Of a DNA stretch of 64,000 nt, positions 52,501-56,800 are shown piece after piece. The notes under the pieces are model-generated. The model was not told where the DNA came from, did no database searches, and saw only the letters and a list, made by a program, of their open reading frames with translations. The position numbers and the translations under genes are program-made. How positions within the stretch are numbered: position 1 is the first letter of the stretch; each line of letters starts with the position of its first letter. The stretch is from Pectinophora gossypiella (Eukaryota > Arthropoda > Insecta > Lepidoptera > Gelechiidae), in contig NC_065415.1 in NCBI RefSeq assembly GCF_024362695.1, positions 5,497,438 through 5,561,437 on the forward strand, in the 5' to 3' direction.

Positions 52501-54826
52501 TATAAGAGCCAATTTCAAGTACTATACTTCAATGCAACTGCATTGTAAGTATTTGACTTTATTAAGAGAGGGACTAGAAACTTATTTTTCTATTGTATGG
52601 GCTGTATGGTGGATGACCAACCTCCGCAGCCCTGCACTCGTCTGGCTTTAAGAAGTAAATTTAAGAAAAGTGGGAAAGTTTAAAATTAATCTTGTATTCA
52701 ACTAGCAATACTTGCTTACTCAATTATATGAAATGAAGTAAAATATTTTTCAACATCTTGTCTGCTATAATTATACTAAGAATCCTAATATTAATAAAAA
52801 AATGTTGTGTGATATATTTAATTAATTAAGTCATGTTTTATGATAGATAAAGCTAGTGGCAATTGAATTTATATTAGAAATATAGTATTACAGTTGAAAG
52901 GAACACAATCTATAAACAATAAAATGTTTTGTCTGTTGTGAAAGAGAACACTCTAGATAGCAAGCAAACTTCTCATTCTGCTAAAAAATAACCTCAATCT
53001 CAGCGTGATGTTTCTGCTCAAATCACGATACCCTTTGCAGTATCTTGTTAAAAATAGCTATGAAATATAATGCTTACCCTAGAAAACGTTCTCAGCCTGT
53101 TGATCCGTGGGTTCGAAGGTACATTGTTTAAAGATACCTTGGACATCTTGTTTAGCTCAGAGCTTTACTTTCGCAAATAAAAACAAAAGACCGGCCAATC
53201 ACACTGCTAGCACTACACGTTAACAAGAAACACGGCAAACTCAAAAGAAAAACATATGAAAATCTAAGCAGTTCGTAACAAAAACAAAGTCTAATTCTGA
53301 CATCAATTGCACAACCCCATTTTTGATAATTAAAAGTCAAGTTATAATTACTTTATTTGATTATTGGAGAGTTTGCACCACAAGAAAACTTAATCAACCA
53401 TAATTATTTTGGAAAATATTAGCGAAATTAAAGAATTTGTGAACTAAAGCGTTTGACAGCTGGGCTACGCGAATACGATAACGTTTCGTTTCACGAGCAA
53501 GCAATAACGCCCGCAGAGACCGTTCTTTGTGCGAACAGAACGGCAACTATTTTGAACAAACAACTGTCAAGATCAAGAAGGTGTCAAGCAAGTGAGCGGA
53601 ATAAACGATGAGCGAATGAAAACGAGCGTTTATTACGTGTGGCGGCAAAATTGATTTACGCCCGCGATGTGCAGGTAAACAATTTTACTGATTTATGTTC
53701 TTATGTACGTTACACTGGGTGATTGTGCATTAAACAAAAAATCATTAAATATATTATAATTATCATCATCATCAAGTACATCATAGTTATAATCGATACC
53801 TTTGCCAAGTTTCTTTATTATCTACTTATGTATGCGAAATGCGCGAAGGAGCAAGTAGTGATATTTAATGTTATATAGGTACCATATTTATAATATTTAC
53901 TATTTTATGTGAGTGAGTATTATTTTTGTGTTTTTGATTCATAAATTATAAGTATGGGCCATGTTGCCTGACTTAAATAAATAAATTCTTAAAAACCCAT
54001 TTTCACTGATAGGTAGATAGGTAGGTACCTAGTTGCTTCCGGCCAAGTAGTTAATGCCATCTGCGGCAAATGTACAATAAGTCACGTGAAACGAAAAAAA
54101 AGTACCTAGTTGCCATAGTAACTGCTACAGTGGGTATGTATATCATAATGAAAATTCTTAAATAAATAATATGATTGTAATAGTTGTAGGTATGGATACC
54201 TATTGGATAATAAATACTTAACTAATATTTCTGATGTGGAAATCTTTATTAAGTACCAATCTAAAGCCGATTAGAATAATACAAAACCATCTCCATTGGA
54301 ACTTGGGTAGATAACCAACATAAAATAAAACTATTACTATAACATATAATTCTAATTTAAACCACTTTTCTCGATAATTACAAAATTACTTATACTATCG
54401 AAAAGTTAGTACATCTTTTTCGTTGAAATTAGAATGTAAGTATTATATAAAAGCATGGCAATACGAGTACAAGAACTTCAGCCGTAATACAAGTAAAACC
54501 TATGTTAAAATTATTAAGATTGTTTATATAATTTTGTATATCTCATTTATTTGCACTAAATCCGCCAAAATCCGTCTTAAATAAAAATCAGTTTATACCT
54601 TTTCCTGAAATGAATTTCCAAATTGAATTTATAATTTAATTACAAAAATATAAATAAAAGTAATTTCACAAAAAAACCGTTCAGGAAATGAAATAGAAAA
54701 TCAAGTGAAAGCCATGGCTGAACTTCTTTGTTAACTTACCAGCGAATTTTGCGTAGGATTGACATGGATGCGGGGTTCGTCGTCGTCGTCGTCAGGCGTG
54801 CACTCGGTGCCGGATGTTTGCCCCAT
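4372..54826 (-). CDS. Monocarboxylate transporter-like protein (SLC16/MCT family), 14 coding exons, 782 aa
   Basis: Proton-linked or facilitative transporter of the SLC16 branch of the major facilitator superfamily, expected in the plasma membrane; the substrate cannot be read from sequence. The join of 14 exons (2349 nt including stop) keeps frame, and every intron is GT-AG. Family marks: DGGYGW at residues 65-70 entering TM1, and YYFETRRSLATGIA at about 187-200, matching the MCT TM5 signature. TM1-6 lie at about residues 65-250, a long cytoplasmic loop at about 250-520, TM7-12 at about 525-710, and an acidic C-terminal tail at 713-782. The tail holds DPPSYDD (PPxY) and ends in ESVL (class I PDZ-ligand-like). 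At 782 aa it is longer than vertebrate MCT1 because of the loop and tail, as in other long insect MCT14-like members. The gene spans 50 kb because of repeat-filled introns. Family assignment is sure; the exact orthologue is not. Confidence 0.93.
4790..4915 (+). repeat. Dispersed repeat family D, copy 2
   Basis: Same family as 3770-3900: acgtgggacttaaacatagc followed by cccttcagggata and gatgctatgttat. Confidence 0.6.
4956..5045. mobile_element. Degraded MITE of the G-run/gaagcaatt family
   Basis: Starts with a run of seven G, then aaaggctacaccgaagcaatt, matching the terminal inverted repeat of the copies at 8981, 11772, 20231 and 62970. The possible opposite end (gttgcttcgatgtggc) lies at about 5198-5215, beyond the minisatellite. 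Confidence 0.55.
5095..5190. repeat. 16-bp minisatellite, six units
   Basis: Six tandem units of the form attggacattytgcga, exactly 16 bp apart with a few substitutions. It sits in MCT intron 13, about 45 bp past the exon 13 donor. Confidence 0.9.
5236..5467 (-). CDS. MCT coding exon 13 (TM10-TM12)
   Basis: The acceptor is TTCCAG and the donor GTGTGT; 232 nt, phase 1 to phase 2. It encodes GYISLTSIILVDLLGLDKL, the family-typical 'DLLGLDKLTNAFGL' segment, TM11 with RGAAAIIGSPLAGAVYD, and TM12 ending SFAAPLFR. The splice into exon 14 leaves an AG|A Arg codon. Confidence 0.93.
5915..5993 (-). CDS. MCT coding exon 12 (TM9-TM10)
   Basis: The acceptor is TTATAG and the donor GTAAGT; 79 nt, phase 0 to phase 1. 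It encodes ISVGVTPFCSSYAAYVAVAI then AFGIAI, which completes TM9 and gives most of TM10. Confidence 0.9.
6030..6405. mobile_element. Foldback MITE family 1, rearranged copy
   Basis: Contains cattttcttatccg, gaaaaggaaaggga-like and the inverted atccgtccctttcc / aagaaaatgacaggtata blocks. The left part is duplicated (two ttatccg..gaaa..aggga blocks at about 6046 and 6120). Located in MCT intron 11. Confidence 0.65.
6785..6928 (-). CDS. MCT coding exon 11 (TM8-TM9)
   Basis: The acceptor is TTGCAG and the donor GTAAGT; 144 nt, 48 codons, phase 0 at both ends. It encodes SQASFLLSIIGITNTIGRIA then CGWVAD, the conserved TM8 and TM8-TM9 turn (NxxGR, G-D) of the MCT family, then the start of TM9. Confidence 0.93.
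6988..7165 (+). repeat. SINE family A, 5'-truncated copy
   Basis: Matches the reverse complement of 50055-50230: tgattccgtgctttggaggg, cacgttaagccgttggtccc, attgaggggaggcctgtgg, then a tatgttatg tail. It lies in MCT intron 10 and lacks the tRNA-like head. Confidence 0.75.
7403..7581 (-). CDS. MCT coding exon 10 (end of loop, TM7)
   Basis: The acceptor is TTCCAG and the donor GTGAGT; 179 nt, phase 1 to phase 0. It encodes MLDVSLLRDPAFMLIGVSN, the conserved entry to TM7 in MCTs (a 'LL-RDP-F' type motif), followed by TM7 (MAGLYVPFVYIVD). Confidence 0.93.
7631..7934. mobile_element. Foldback MITE family 1, full copy in intron 9
   Basis: The left end ggccccgattcctgcagaca and the right end ggaatcagcacc are imperfect inverted repeats. 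Inner arms ttcttatccgccgaaaagga and tttctttttcagcggataag also pair. There is no coding capacity, so it is non-autonomous. Confidence 0.8.
8290..8520 (-). repeat. Retroposon 3' tail (minus)
   Basis: (aat)n followed by aaactttattgcacaaaaa on the plus strand, i.e. a ttgtgcaataaagtttatt tail on the minus strand. This is the LINE-type 3' end also seen at 29040, 39940 and 43790. Confidence 0.5.
8981..9137. mobile_element. G/C-run MITE family 2, copy in intron 9
   Basis: Left arm aaaagtcacatcgaaacaat and right arm gaattgcttcggtgtggcct-ttttaacccccc are inverted. The inner arms caatattgctatttgacatt / aatgtcaaattgcaatattg also pair, and a gcgca motif lies near the centre. Confidence 0.8.
9519..9738 (-). 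CDS. MCT coding exon 9 (loop, Arg/Ser-rich)
   Basis: The acceptor is TTTCAG and the donor GTAAGT; 220 nt, phase 0 to phase 1. It encodes GDGDSVMFTSKLSVSG and onwards. It has several basic-Ser motifs (for example RPMSRKDIFYSGS, YRNSVLSLPQS) that look like kinase sites in the cytoplasmic loop. Confidence 0.88.
9918..9985 (+). repeat. SINE family A tail
   Basis: tgattgaggggaggcctgtg followed by cccagcagtggcacgtatat and a tatgttatg tail, in MCT intron 8. Confidence 0.75.
9986..11048. other. MCT intron 8, remaining sequence
   Basis: No gene recognised. A low-complexity (ggataataata)n-like stretch occurs at about 10950-11010. Confidence 0.7.
11049..11124 (-). CDS. MCT coding exon 8 (short loop exon)
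   Basis: The acceptor is TTTCAG and the donor GTAAGT; 76 nt, phase 2 to phase 0. It encodes FKPSLSAIKASSRTSMNSQF then KNAPD, a Ser-rich stretch with candidate phosphorylation sites. It is too short to stand out by length alone and is supported by both splice signals and phase. Confidence 0.82.
11772..11886. mobile_element. G/C-run MITE family 2, copy in intron 7
   Basis: Starts ggggggttaaaaaggacaca and ends ttttgaacccccc, an inverted pair. The internal tgcgcatataaaatt and gtcaaatagcaatatt blocks are shared with the other copies. Confidence 0.8.
12013..12167 (-). CDS. MCT coding exon 7 (loop)
   Basis: The acceptor is TTGCAG and the donor is the weaker GTCAGC; 155 nt, phase 0 to phase 2. It encodes GENGTSHLPAPTPQQISRN and more Ser/Pro-rich loop ending HSTGER, where the Arg codon is split with exon 8. 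The donor choice is supported because only this junction gives a continuous frame into exon 8. Confidence 0.84.
12640..12832 (+). repeat. Dispersed lepidopteran repeat family E, copy 1
   Basis: Contains gttatcccgtttttcacagg, gtccgcttacctaacctgaa and tgcatttctcgggtatgtgg, then cctcacgatgttttccttca. Similar to 42350-42440. It lies within about 35 bp of the exon 6 donor. Confidence 0.7.
12865..13029 (-). CDS. MCT coding exon 6 (loop, Pro-rich)
   Basis: The acceptor is GCGCAG and the donor GTAAAC; 165 nt, 55 codons, phase 0 at both ends. It encodes a Pro/Ala/Thr-rich loop segment (APLNIDPGVHSSLNLEAMAR, then repeated P-x-P-like spacing). Another symmetrical exon of the cytoplasmic loop. A dispersed repeat fragment ends only about 30 bp downstream, in intron 6. 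Confidence 0.86.
13418..14893. mobile_element. Giant foldback element (long inverted repeat) in MCT intron 5
   Basis: The left arm (about 13418-13914) and right arm (about 14408-14893) are reverse complements at high identity around a loop of about 490 bp. Paired blocks include gctagcggcctcaaaa / gaggccgctagc, tagccatgttttattgcact / agtgcaataaaacatggcta, and agtactccctaccatcataa / tatgatggtagggagtac. The outer flanks (13320-13417 and 14894-14945) are halves of the small MITE family 3. There is no coding capacity. Confidence 0.85.
15087..15215 (-). CDS. MCT coding exon 5 (loop)
   Basis: The acceptor is TTTCAG and the donor GTATAT; 129 nt, exactly 43 codons, phase 0 at both ends. It encodes the charged start of the large cytoplasmic loop (TSGEKPLLQRMAEEKRLQME). 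Its symmetrical phase means that skipping it would not break the frame. Confidence 0.88.
15593..15840 (-). CDS. MCT coding exon 4 (TM4-TM6)
   Basis: The acceptor is TTTCAG and the donor GTGAGA; 248 nt, phase 1 to phase 0. It encodes GIGFGMIYLP (TM4), the conserved YYFETRRSLATGIA signature of TM5, GSGVGTFSFAP, and TM6 ending at PLVYPK where the cytoplasmic loop starts. Confidence 0.94.
18381..18606. mobile_element. Foldback MITE family 3, copy 1
   Basis: cagggtgtaagtgacgtcgt at the left and ttacggtgtcactaacaccc at the right form terminal inverted repeats. The inner arms (aagtggaattttccgtcgca / gaaaattccactt) also pair, so the element folds into a hairpin. It lies next to copy 2. Confidence 0.85.
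18641..18868. mobile_element. Foldback MITE family 3, copy 2
   Basis: Same architecture as copy 1: ggggtgtaagtgacatcgta at the left, ttacgatgtcactaacaccc at the right, with internal arms tcaagtggaattt / aattccacttga. The two copies are 34 bp apart. Confidence 0.85.
19237..19616. mobile_element. MITE family 4 (gggactttcc ends), copy 1
   Basis: Left end caatgacggacttccaaggg and right end ctggaaagtccctcattg are inverted. Internal blocks atagatggcgctgtacag and aaaataaagagaagcaatat are shared with 24773-25160 and 60172-60880. Confidence 0.85.
19795..20011 (-). mobile_element. RTE-like LINE 3' fragment
   Basis: The minus strand has an uninterrupted coding frame with the RTE-type C-terminal signature GRPATRWTDDLVKVAGSRWM then RAARDRSSWRSLGEAYAQQ and a stop. 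It is followed by a tgatgatgatgac tail, the ATG-type 3' repeat usual for RTE elements. The rest of the element is missing. Confidence 0.85.
20231..20341. mobile_element. G/C-run MITE family 2, best-preserved short copy
   Basis: aaaatggccacatcgaagca at the left pairs with cttcgatgtggccattttaa then cccccc at the right. The arms extend through attcatctaagaaagca / gctttcttaaatgaa. Confidence 0.85.
20540..20805 (+). repeat. Dispersed repeat G, copy 1
   Basis: Present in the opposite orientation at 30330-30610. Shared blocks include aaattatgaaattctgat, acttatttatgaatt, gtgcgacattttgttacgt and aatttcgtgttttgacgttt. Confidence 0.75.
24773..25160. mobile_element. MITE family 4 (gggactttcc ends), copy 2
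   Basis: Begins caatgagggactttccaggg and ends gcctggaaagtcccttatta, a clean terminal inverted repeat. It contains gataacagatatatgcatct, the uninterrupted counterpart of the insertion site at 60290. Confidence 0.88.
25218..25560 (+). mobile_element. Non-LTR retrotransposon (LINE) C-terminal fragment
   Basis: The open frame encodes DTWRLEWN, RRVPGFDSKRKIWTRLNRCR, HLCKWGLRESPYCECGHPDQ and TISHIVNECPLHRF, then GG. This Cys/His-rich block (CECG-H-C) is found at the end of reverse-transcriptase ORFs of several LINE clades. The reverse transcriptase itself is absent, so it is a 5'-truncated relic inside MCT intron 3. The clade is not certain. Confidence 0.75.
27038..28333 (+). mobile_element. mariner transposon with perfect 29-bp terminal inverted repeats
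   Basis: The left TIR begins cgaggggaggtcaaaaagtt at 27038-27066. Its exact reverse complement is at 28305-28333. Both ends are flanked by TA (27036-27037 and 28334-28335), the mariner target duplication. The length of 1296 bp is typical. It lies in MCT intron 3, antisense to that gene. The perfect TIRs and nearly intact gene suggest a recent arrival. Confidence 0.97.
27217..28197 (+). CDS. mariner transposase (frameshifted near the C-terminus)
   Basis: Cut-and-paste transposase of the Tc1/mariner superfamily. It has N-terminal helix-turn-helix segments (about 1-110) and the linker WVPRML at 119-124, a variant of the usual WVPHEL. The catalytic triad is D158 (TGDETW), D252 (HDNAPVH) and D287 (YSPDLAPSDY). 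The spacing D252-D287 is 34 residues, so DD34D. The frame stops at TGA 28195-28197 just after a run of nine T (28185-28193). In the frame one base away, the mariner C-terminus continues (YDGINKLFDRSGKC and on) to TAG at 28271-28273. One extra T therefore trims about 25 residues; a sequencing error in the homopolymer is also possible. Confidence 0.95.
   Translation: MEKIEHRAVIKFLTKQGKSAQTIFQELLAVYADSAPGKTMVYKWHSLFKQGRESIEDDPRSGRPIEATTPEIIEKVEKLVLEDTRLKKKQLAAMVGVSETSILNILHQHLGMTKVSARWVPRMLTPLQKSERVECSRQFLELCGENKEEVMARIVTGDETWVHHYEPESKQESMQWHKKGTPPPKKFKVSQSAGKIMATIFWDTEGILLIDYKDRGVTITGHYYASLLDRLKEAIKEKRRGKLSRGVLLLHDNAPVHTCHVATAAIHRCGFEKLNHPPYSPDLAPSDYYLFPKMKKELRGRKFGDDEEVKSAISAYFDSKEKSFFL
28453..28834. 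mobile_element. Foldback MITE family 1, full copy
   Basis: Left end tggccccgattcctgcagac, right end aattagcacca. The long inner inverted arms cataatccg-like / cggcggataagaaaatgaca and ttaagttata / tataacttaa pair. It lies 120 bp from the mariner. Confidence 0.85.
28880..29068 (+). repeat. LINE-type 3' tail
   Basis: Ends in gtgcaataaagtatatttga followed by tttgatttgat, the same 3' end as 39838-39958. Confidence 0.55.
29564..29707 (-). CDS. MCT coding exon 3 (TM2-TM4)
   Basis: The acceptor is CTCAG and the donor GTAAGA; 144 nt, phase 1 to phase 1. It encodes GPIVSALCNKFGCRAV, the TM2-TM3 loop with the RAV turn typical of MCTs, then TM3 and the beginning of TM4 (MMITYGLLGG). Confidence 0.93.
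30330..30610 (-). repeat. Dispersed repeat G, copy 2 (inverted)
   Basis: Reverse-complement counterpart of 20540-20805: cgccaaaacacgaaattgct, aacgtaataaaatgtcg, ataagttaaataaaa and atcagaatttcataattt. Confidence 0.75.
32339..32376. repeat. Perfect 17-bp stem, 4-nt loop hairpin
   Basis: gaactagaaccacgaga, loop aaag, then tctcgtggttctagttc. All 17 pairs match. No U-run follows and there is no gene end here, so it is not read as a terminator. Confidence 0.9.
32461..32805 (+). mobile_element. RTE-like LINE 3' fragment, degraded
   Basis: Translated pieces show WTERVTNEAVL-like, KMIGHIIRHDEFIKNIIEGK then LQSGDGKD, and the YMEQIK block, with frameshifts. The nucleotide 3' end acaagagcgtggctcttaaa is shared with 39700-39812, 43078-43225 and 55265-55312. 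It is a dead remnant of a reverse-transcriptase ORF. Confidence 0.8.
33406..37853 (+). repeat. Higher-order tandem array of ~254-bp monomers (17 monomers in 3 units)
   Basis: Each higher-order unit starts ctagatgtcgcgtggttcgc (33406, 34720, 36030) and ends in a (gtca)n tract followed by tttgtagctatatataat. A monomer marker (gtgtctccctgatgcgga) recurs at 33554, 33781, 34036, 34290, 34543 / 34868, 35096, 35351, 35605, 35858 / 36178, 36406, 36661, 36915, 37150, 37404, 37657. Spacing is about 228, 255, 254, 253 in units 1 and 2; unit 3 has two extra monomers. Short open frames inside it recur with the repeat and are not treated as genes. Confidence 0.95.
34664..34697. repeat. (GTCA)n microsatellite ending higher-order unit 1
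   Basis: A gtcagtcagtcagtcagtca run. Equivalent tracts are at about 35981-36000 and 37783-37827, each at the end of a higher-order unit. Confidence 0.9.
38355..38572 (+). repeat. Dispersed repeat F, copy 1
   Basis: ttaactacttggccggacaa, gcctgagggtgcccagttgg, and tcgatagcgataagcgctga near the end. Nearly the same as 46084-46312. Part of it occurs in reverse at 54036-54095. Confidence 0.8.
38779..38980 (-). mobile_element. tRNA-derived SINE family C, copy 2
   Basis: The minus strand contains a B-box-like ggttcgatccccggtacc. The plus-strand blocks ggtggtgagccgtatcgtcg and cattggtgcaagttcggtac are shared with 4085-4290. Confidence 0.65.
39220..39310 (+). repeat. SINE family C fragment
   Basis: cacgttggtctaatagaaag followed by ctcggttaggcatgggcatt and ggatgtacctctgactacca, matching the middle of the SINE at 47040-47175. 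It ends just beside exon 2. Confidence 0.55.
39359..39638 (-). CDS. MCT coding exon 2 (acidic N-terminus, TM1-TM2)
   Basis: The acceptor TTACAG precedes ACT and the donor is GTGAGT; 280 nt, entering in phase 0 and leaving in phase 1. It encodes an acidic segment, a PPPP stretch, the MCT hallmark DGGYGWVV leading into TM1, and the start of TM2 ending GVYLAAG. The GC content is well above that of the surrounding intron. Confidence 0.93.
39700..39812 (+). repeat. RTE-like LINE 3' end
   Basis: ttccctaaaaagtagcatgg, gagaatgctacaacgacaag and agcgtggctcttaaattaat, then an atgataataatgatgatt tail. Confidence 0.75.
39838..39958 (+). repeat. LINE-type 3' tail
   Basis: Ends cagtgcaataaagtatttga then tttgat. 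Similar to 28880-29068. Confidence 0.55.
42350..42480 (+). repeat. Dispersed repeat family E, copy 2
   Basis: tttatcccgttctcacgggg, tccgcttacacctaaagatt and gacaggtccggttttccaaa, as at 12640-12832. Confidence 0.65.
43033..43070. repeat. Perfect 17-bp stem, 4-nt loop hairpin (purine/pyrimidine arms)
   Basis: aagaaagagaggaaggg, loop cttc, ccccttcctctctttctt with 17 exact pairs. It lies 8 bp before an RTE 3' fragment. Confidence 0.9.
43078..43225 (+). repeat. RTE-like LINE 3' end
   Basis: gaagagcttacatggaacag then attggcctttgatagacaa and caacaagagcgtggttctta, with an aaatgatgattg tail. Same family as 32461-32805. Confidence 0.8.
43730..43818 (+). repeat. LINE-type 3' tail
   Basis: ttggtgcaataaagtatatt then tgtattgtattgtat. 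Confidence 0.5.
44080..44194. mobile_element. Foldback MITE family 1, right-end fragment
   Basis: gattacccgtccttttcttt, ggataagaaaattacaggta, taacttaaaataaaattaga and tggaatcagcacca match the right half of 7631-7934. No left half is seen. Confidence 0.75.
46084..46312 (+). repeat. Dispersed repeat F, copy 2
   Basis: ttaactacttggccggacaa through tcgatagcgataagcgctga and ttgaggga, as at 38355-38572. Confidence 0.8.
47040..47175 (+). mobile_element. tRNA-derived SINE family C, copy 3 (opposite orientation)
   Basis: acttgcgccaatgagttatt, gcgaccattatagacagcga and tcacgttggtctaacagaga are the reverse complement of blocks at 4085-4290. Confidence 0.6.
47271..47555 (+). mobile_element. tRNA-derived SINE family B
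   Basis: The head resembles a tRNA gene: an A-box-like tggcccagtggttgagcaac and a B-box-like gggttcgaatcccgg at about 47321-47335. The body continues with aaggtacgttaagtcattga and ends in an aagaagaagaag tail. The acceptor stem does not pair cleanly, so it is a SINE and not a working tRNA gene. Confidence 0.8.
50055..50462 (-). mobile_element. tRNA-derived SINE family A, long copy with internal duplication
   Basis: On the minus strand the head has ggtctagtggttagagcg (A-box-like) and gggttcgattccc (B-box). The body has accaacccgcagtggagca-like and attgaggggaggcctgtgc blocks. A 47-bp segment covering the B box is repeated exactly at 50286-50332 and 50359-50405, separated by an A-run/T-run hairpin. 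Confidence 0.85.
53078..53146 (-). CDS. Candidate alternative first coding exon of the MCT gene
   Basis: An ATG in a good context (caagATG) opens 23 codons, MSKVSLNNVPSNPRINRLRT then FSR, followed at once by a GTAAGC donor in phase 0. That is the phase needed to join exon 2 at 39638, so it could replace exon 1 as the N-terminal segment. A stop codon (TAA) lies in frame just upstream of the ATG. A reversed CCAAT box is near 53196 and a CpG-richer patch lies at about 53440-53680, consistent with a second promoter. This is inference from phase and signals; no transcript was seen. Confidence 0.5.
54036..54095 (-). repeat. Dispersed repeat F fragment (reverse)
   Basis: ccggccaagtagttaatgcc then atctgcggcaaatgtacaat is the reverse complement of the start of 38355-38572. 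Confidence 0.75.
54740..54826 (-). CDS. MCT coding exon 1 (start codon)
   Basis: Encodes 29 residues starting MGQTSGTECTP, with a run of five Asp, then EPRIHVNPTQNSL. ATG is at 54826-54824. The donor is GTAAGT directly after the CTG Leu codon, so it ends in phase 0 and joins exon 2 in frame. The Asp run comes from a GAC repeat (gtc on the plus strand at 54778-54792). The upstream sequence is GC-rich, as expected for a 5' UTR or promoter. Confidence 0.85.
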
Positions 54827-54828
54827 GA

Positions 54829-54975
54829 TTGACGTCAGGTTGTGGTGAGCTGATGGCTACGTCAGCGGTAATGCTGGCCTCAGGAGGCCGGAGCGCCGGC
54901 CCCGTGGCCCTCCCGCGCGTCTCTCGCGCGACCACTGCCGCGCCGCGTTGGCTCCTATTTAGCCTTCAGGGCATA
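54829..54975 (-). promoter_or_regulatory. GC-rich 5' UTR / promoter region of MCT exon 1
   Basis: A CpG-dense stretch directly upstream of the exon 1 ATG, standing out from AT-rich surroundings, with gcgcgtctctcgcgcg-type self-complementary sequence. It is probably 5' UTR and core promoter. No TATA box or transcription start can be fixed from sequence alone. Confidence 0.4.
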
Positions 54976-55264
54976 GAGTTGGTGAGAGATTACATCGATA
55001 CTCGAAACCCGAATATCCCACCTGGAGTTAACTGTTTAACTTTTTAAAGAAAATTTAAGCTCGTTCGCCTGTGACCGGAGTAACTTTATTTCGCCATCTT
55101 ACAACTTGCTATTATTTTACGATAGGAGTTAACTACTTACATGTGTTAAACTTCTAGCTTACTTACCCAATTAATAAACAATTCTTAAAATAATAAAATG
55201 AATATACTCATATTCTAATGCAGTAAAAAACCAGAATATACCTAATTGCACCAACAAGAATAAC

Positions 55265-55312
55265 CCCTAATGCTACACCGACAAGAGCGTGGCTCTTAAA
55301 TTGATGATGATA
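55265..55312 (+). repeat. RTE-like LINE 3' end
   Basis: aatgctacaccgacaagagc then gtggctcttaaattgatgat, the terminal segment of the family. Confidence 0.7.
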
Positions 55313-56782
55313 CCTAATTAGTACACTACAGTTATGAATAAGAATGAAAAAATAACTGATTAGCAGAGGTAACATTCACTTATCAAATATGTTATTACCT
55401 ATTCAGTGCTCACTACACAGTATCTATTAAAAAATAATTCCAAAATGGAACAAACGTATAGTCGATATCGACAACAGCAGCGCCGCCCTAACCTCCGGTC
55501 GATACAGCAGGCGCAGGCCCGCTCAGCTGGGACCTCCTACACTGCTATCTGTGCTTTTGACAGTTGAAAAACATTTTACAAACTTCGCAATTTGATACCC
55601 GTTACTCTGCTAATGTCATGTTCACTGACAACTAAGGAATGCAATTTCATGAATTTCATTCGAGGTTGAAAATGCGATGGACAATTCTGTTAGATATGAA
55701 AAAGAAAAGCTTGAAGTACGAGTAACCTATTATGTAATTATCACCTGGGAAGAAAATCTTCTAAGTAGGTATCTACTCAAGTAGTAGGTATTCCTCGTCG
55801 CTTATCAATCATCCCGGGCATGTCGTAAAAATCAGCCTTCTCATATTACCGAATTGATGGCTCAATATACCTACCTACTTATGTCGAAATATTATTCTAG
55901 TCGTCCTTACGCAAACTATTACAAAATTATCGAATTAAATAGGTATTACAATTAAAAACATGTAACTACATAAAAAACATCACTTTCCGTTTAAAAAATA
56001 TCACACCTTCAAACTATGATTATTTAATATCGGGATTCGGGCGTCTCATATCCCCATTTAAACGCTGTAAAAACCCGTTATTATGTGCTTTAATTATGAT
56101 TATTTATTTCAGTCAATCAAATACATAAATTCATACTCATAATTGTTTAGGTGGTAGACAGAGCAATTTTAAATACAGCGCTACCCCACGTTAGATGCCG
56201 AAAACTGCAACTCCTTGAACAAAGTCGTAAGGAGGAAAGTACAATGGAACCGTGTGGATATGAGTTTAAGTAACCCATACGATAATGTAATTCTTAAGTG
56301 CCACAATAGGTGGCGTCAAGTGGCCTGTATTAGTAGTCGCGATGACAAATGCATTTTATTAGTCTTCTATATCAAAGCGTAGGCGTTTTTTTTTCCTTAT
56401 TTTATAAAATTATGATAAGTAATATATTTACTATTATTTACGGCCTCAAAATGTGCTACCCACCACAAGGATAGCTCACGGGCTCACATACCCTAAATGC
56501 GGCGCTCTGAGGTGAGAAACAACTAACCGCATTTTTTTCTTTCTCTGCCCAGAAAAGTTGGACCATTGGACTTCACGTAGACATCTAATTAATATGATAG
56601 AATTATAATTACAATATCGTTAAGGAAAATCATACATAAGATGTACATTTATGTTTATTAAATTACCAAGGTATTTAAATACAAGTACAAATATAGATAC
56701 TTTATTGCACCAAAATAAAAACAAATAATTACAAAATACTCTTAACTAGGTACATGGCAAATGGGGACCTTATCGCTTAAAC

Positions 56783-56800
56783 AGATTTCTTCCAGACTTC
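56783..56800 (+). repeat. Left target-site duplication of the Jockey-type LINE
   Basis: agatttcttccagacttc, an exact 18-bp copy of 59598-59615 on the other side of the element's poly(A). Confidence 0.93.

Larger units (their letters stand above)
39639..54739 (-). other. MCT intron 1 (15.1 kb)
   Basis: GTAAGT donor at 54739 and TTACAG acceptor at 39639. It contains RTE tails, LINE tails, a MITE family 1 end, SINEs A, B and C, repeat F, a perfect hairpin (43033-43070) and the candidate alternative first exon (53078-53146). I see no gene or clear element in 40000-42340, 44460-46080, 47700-50050 or 50470-53070; the last is notably free of recognisable repeats. Confidence 0.75.
54976..56800. other. 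Intergenic region upstream of MCT; no gene recognised
   Basis: Contains an RTE 3' tail at 55265-55312, a GC-richer patch at about 55470-55560 that could hold a further 5' UTR exon or promoter, and a reverse LINE-type tail (actttattgcaccaaaata) at about 56697-56760. The rest is AT-rich without recognisable features. Confidence 0.55.
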
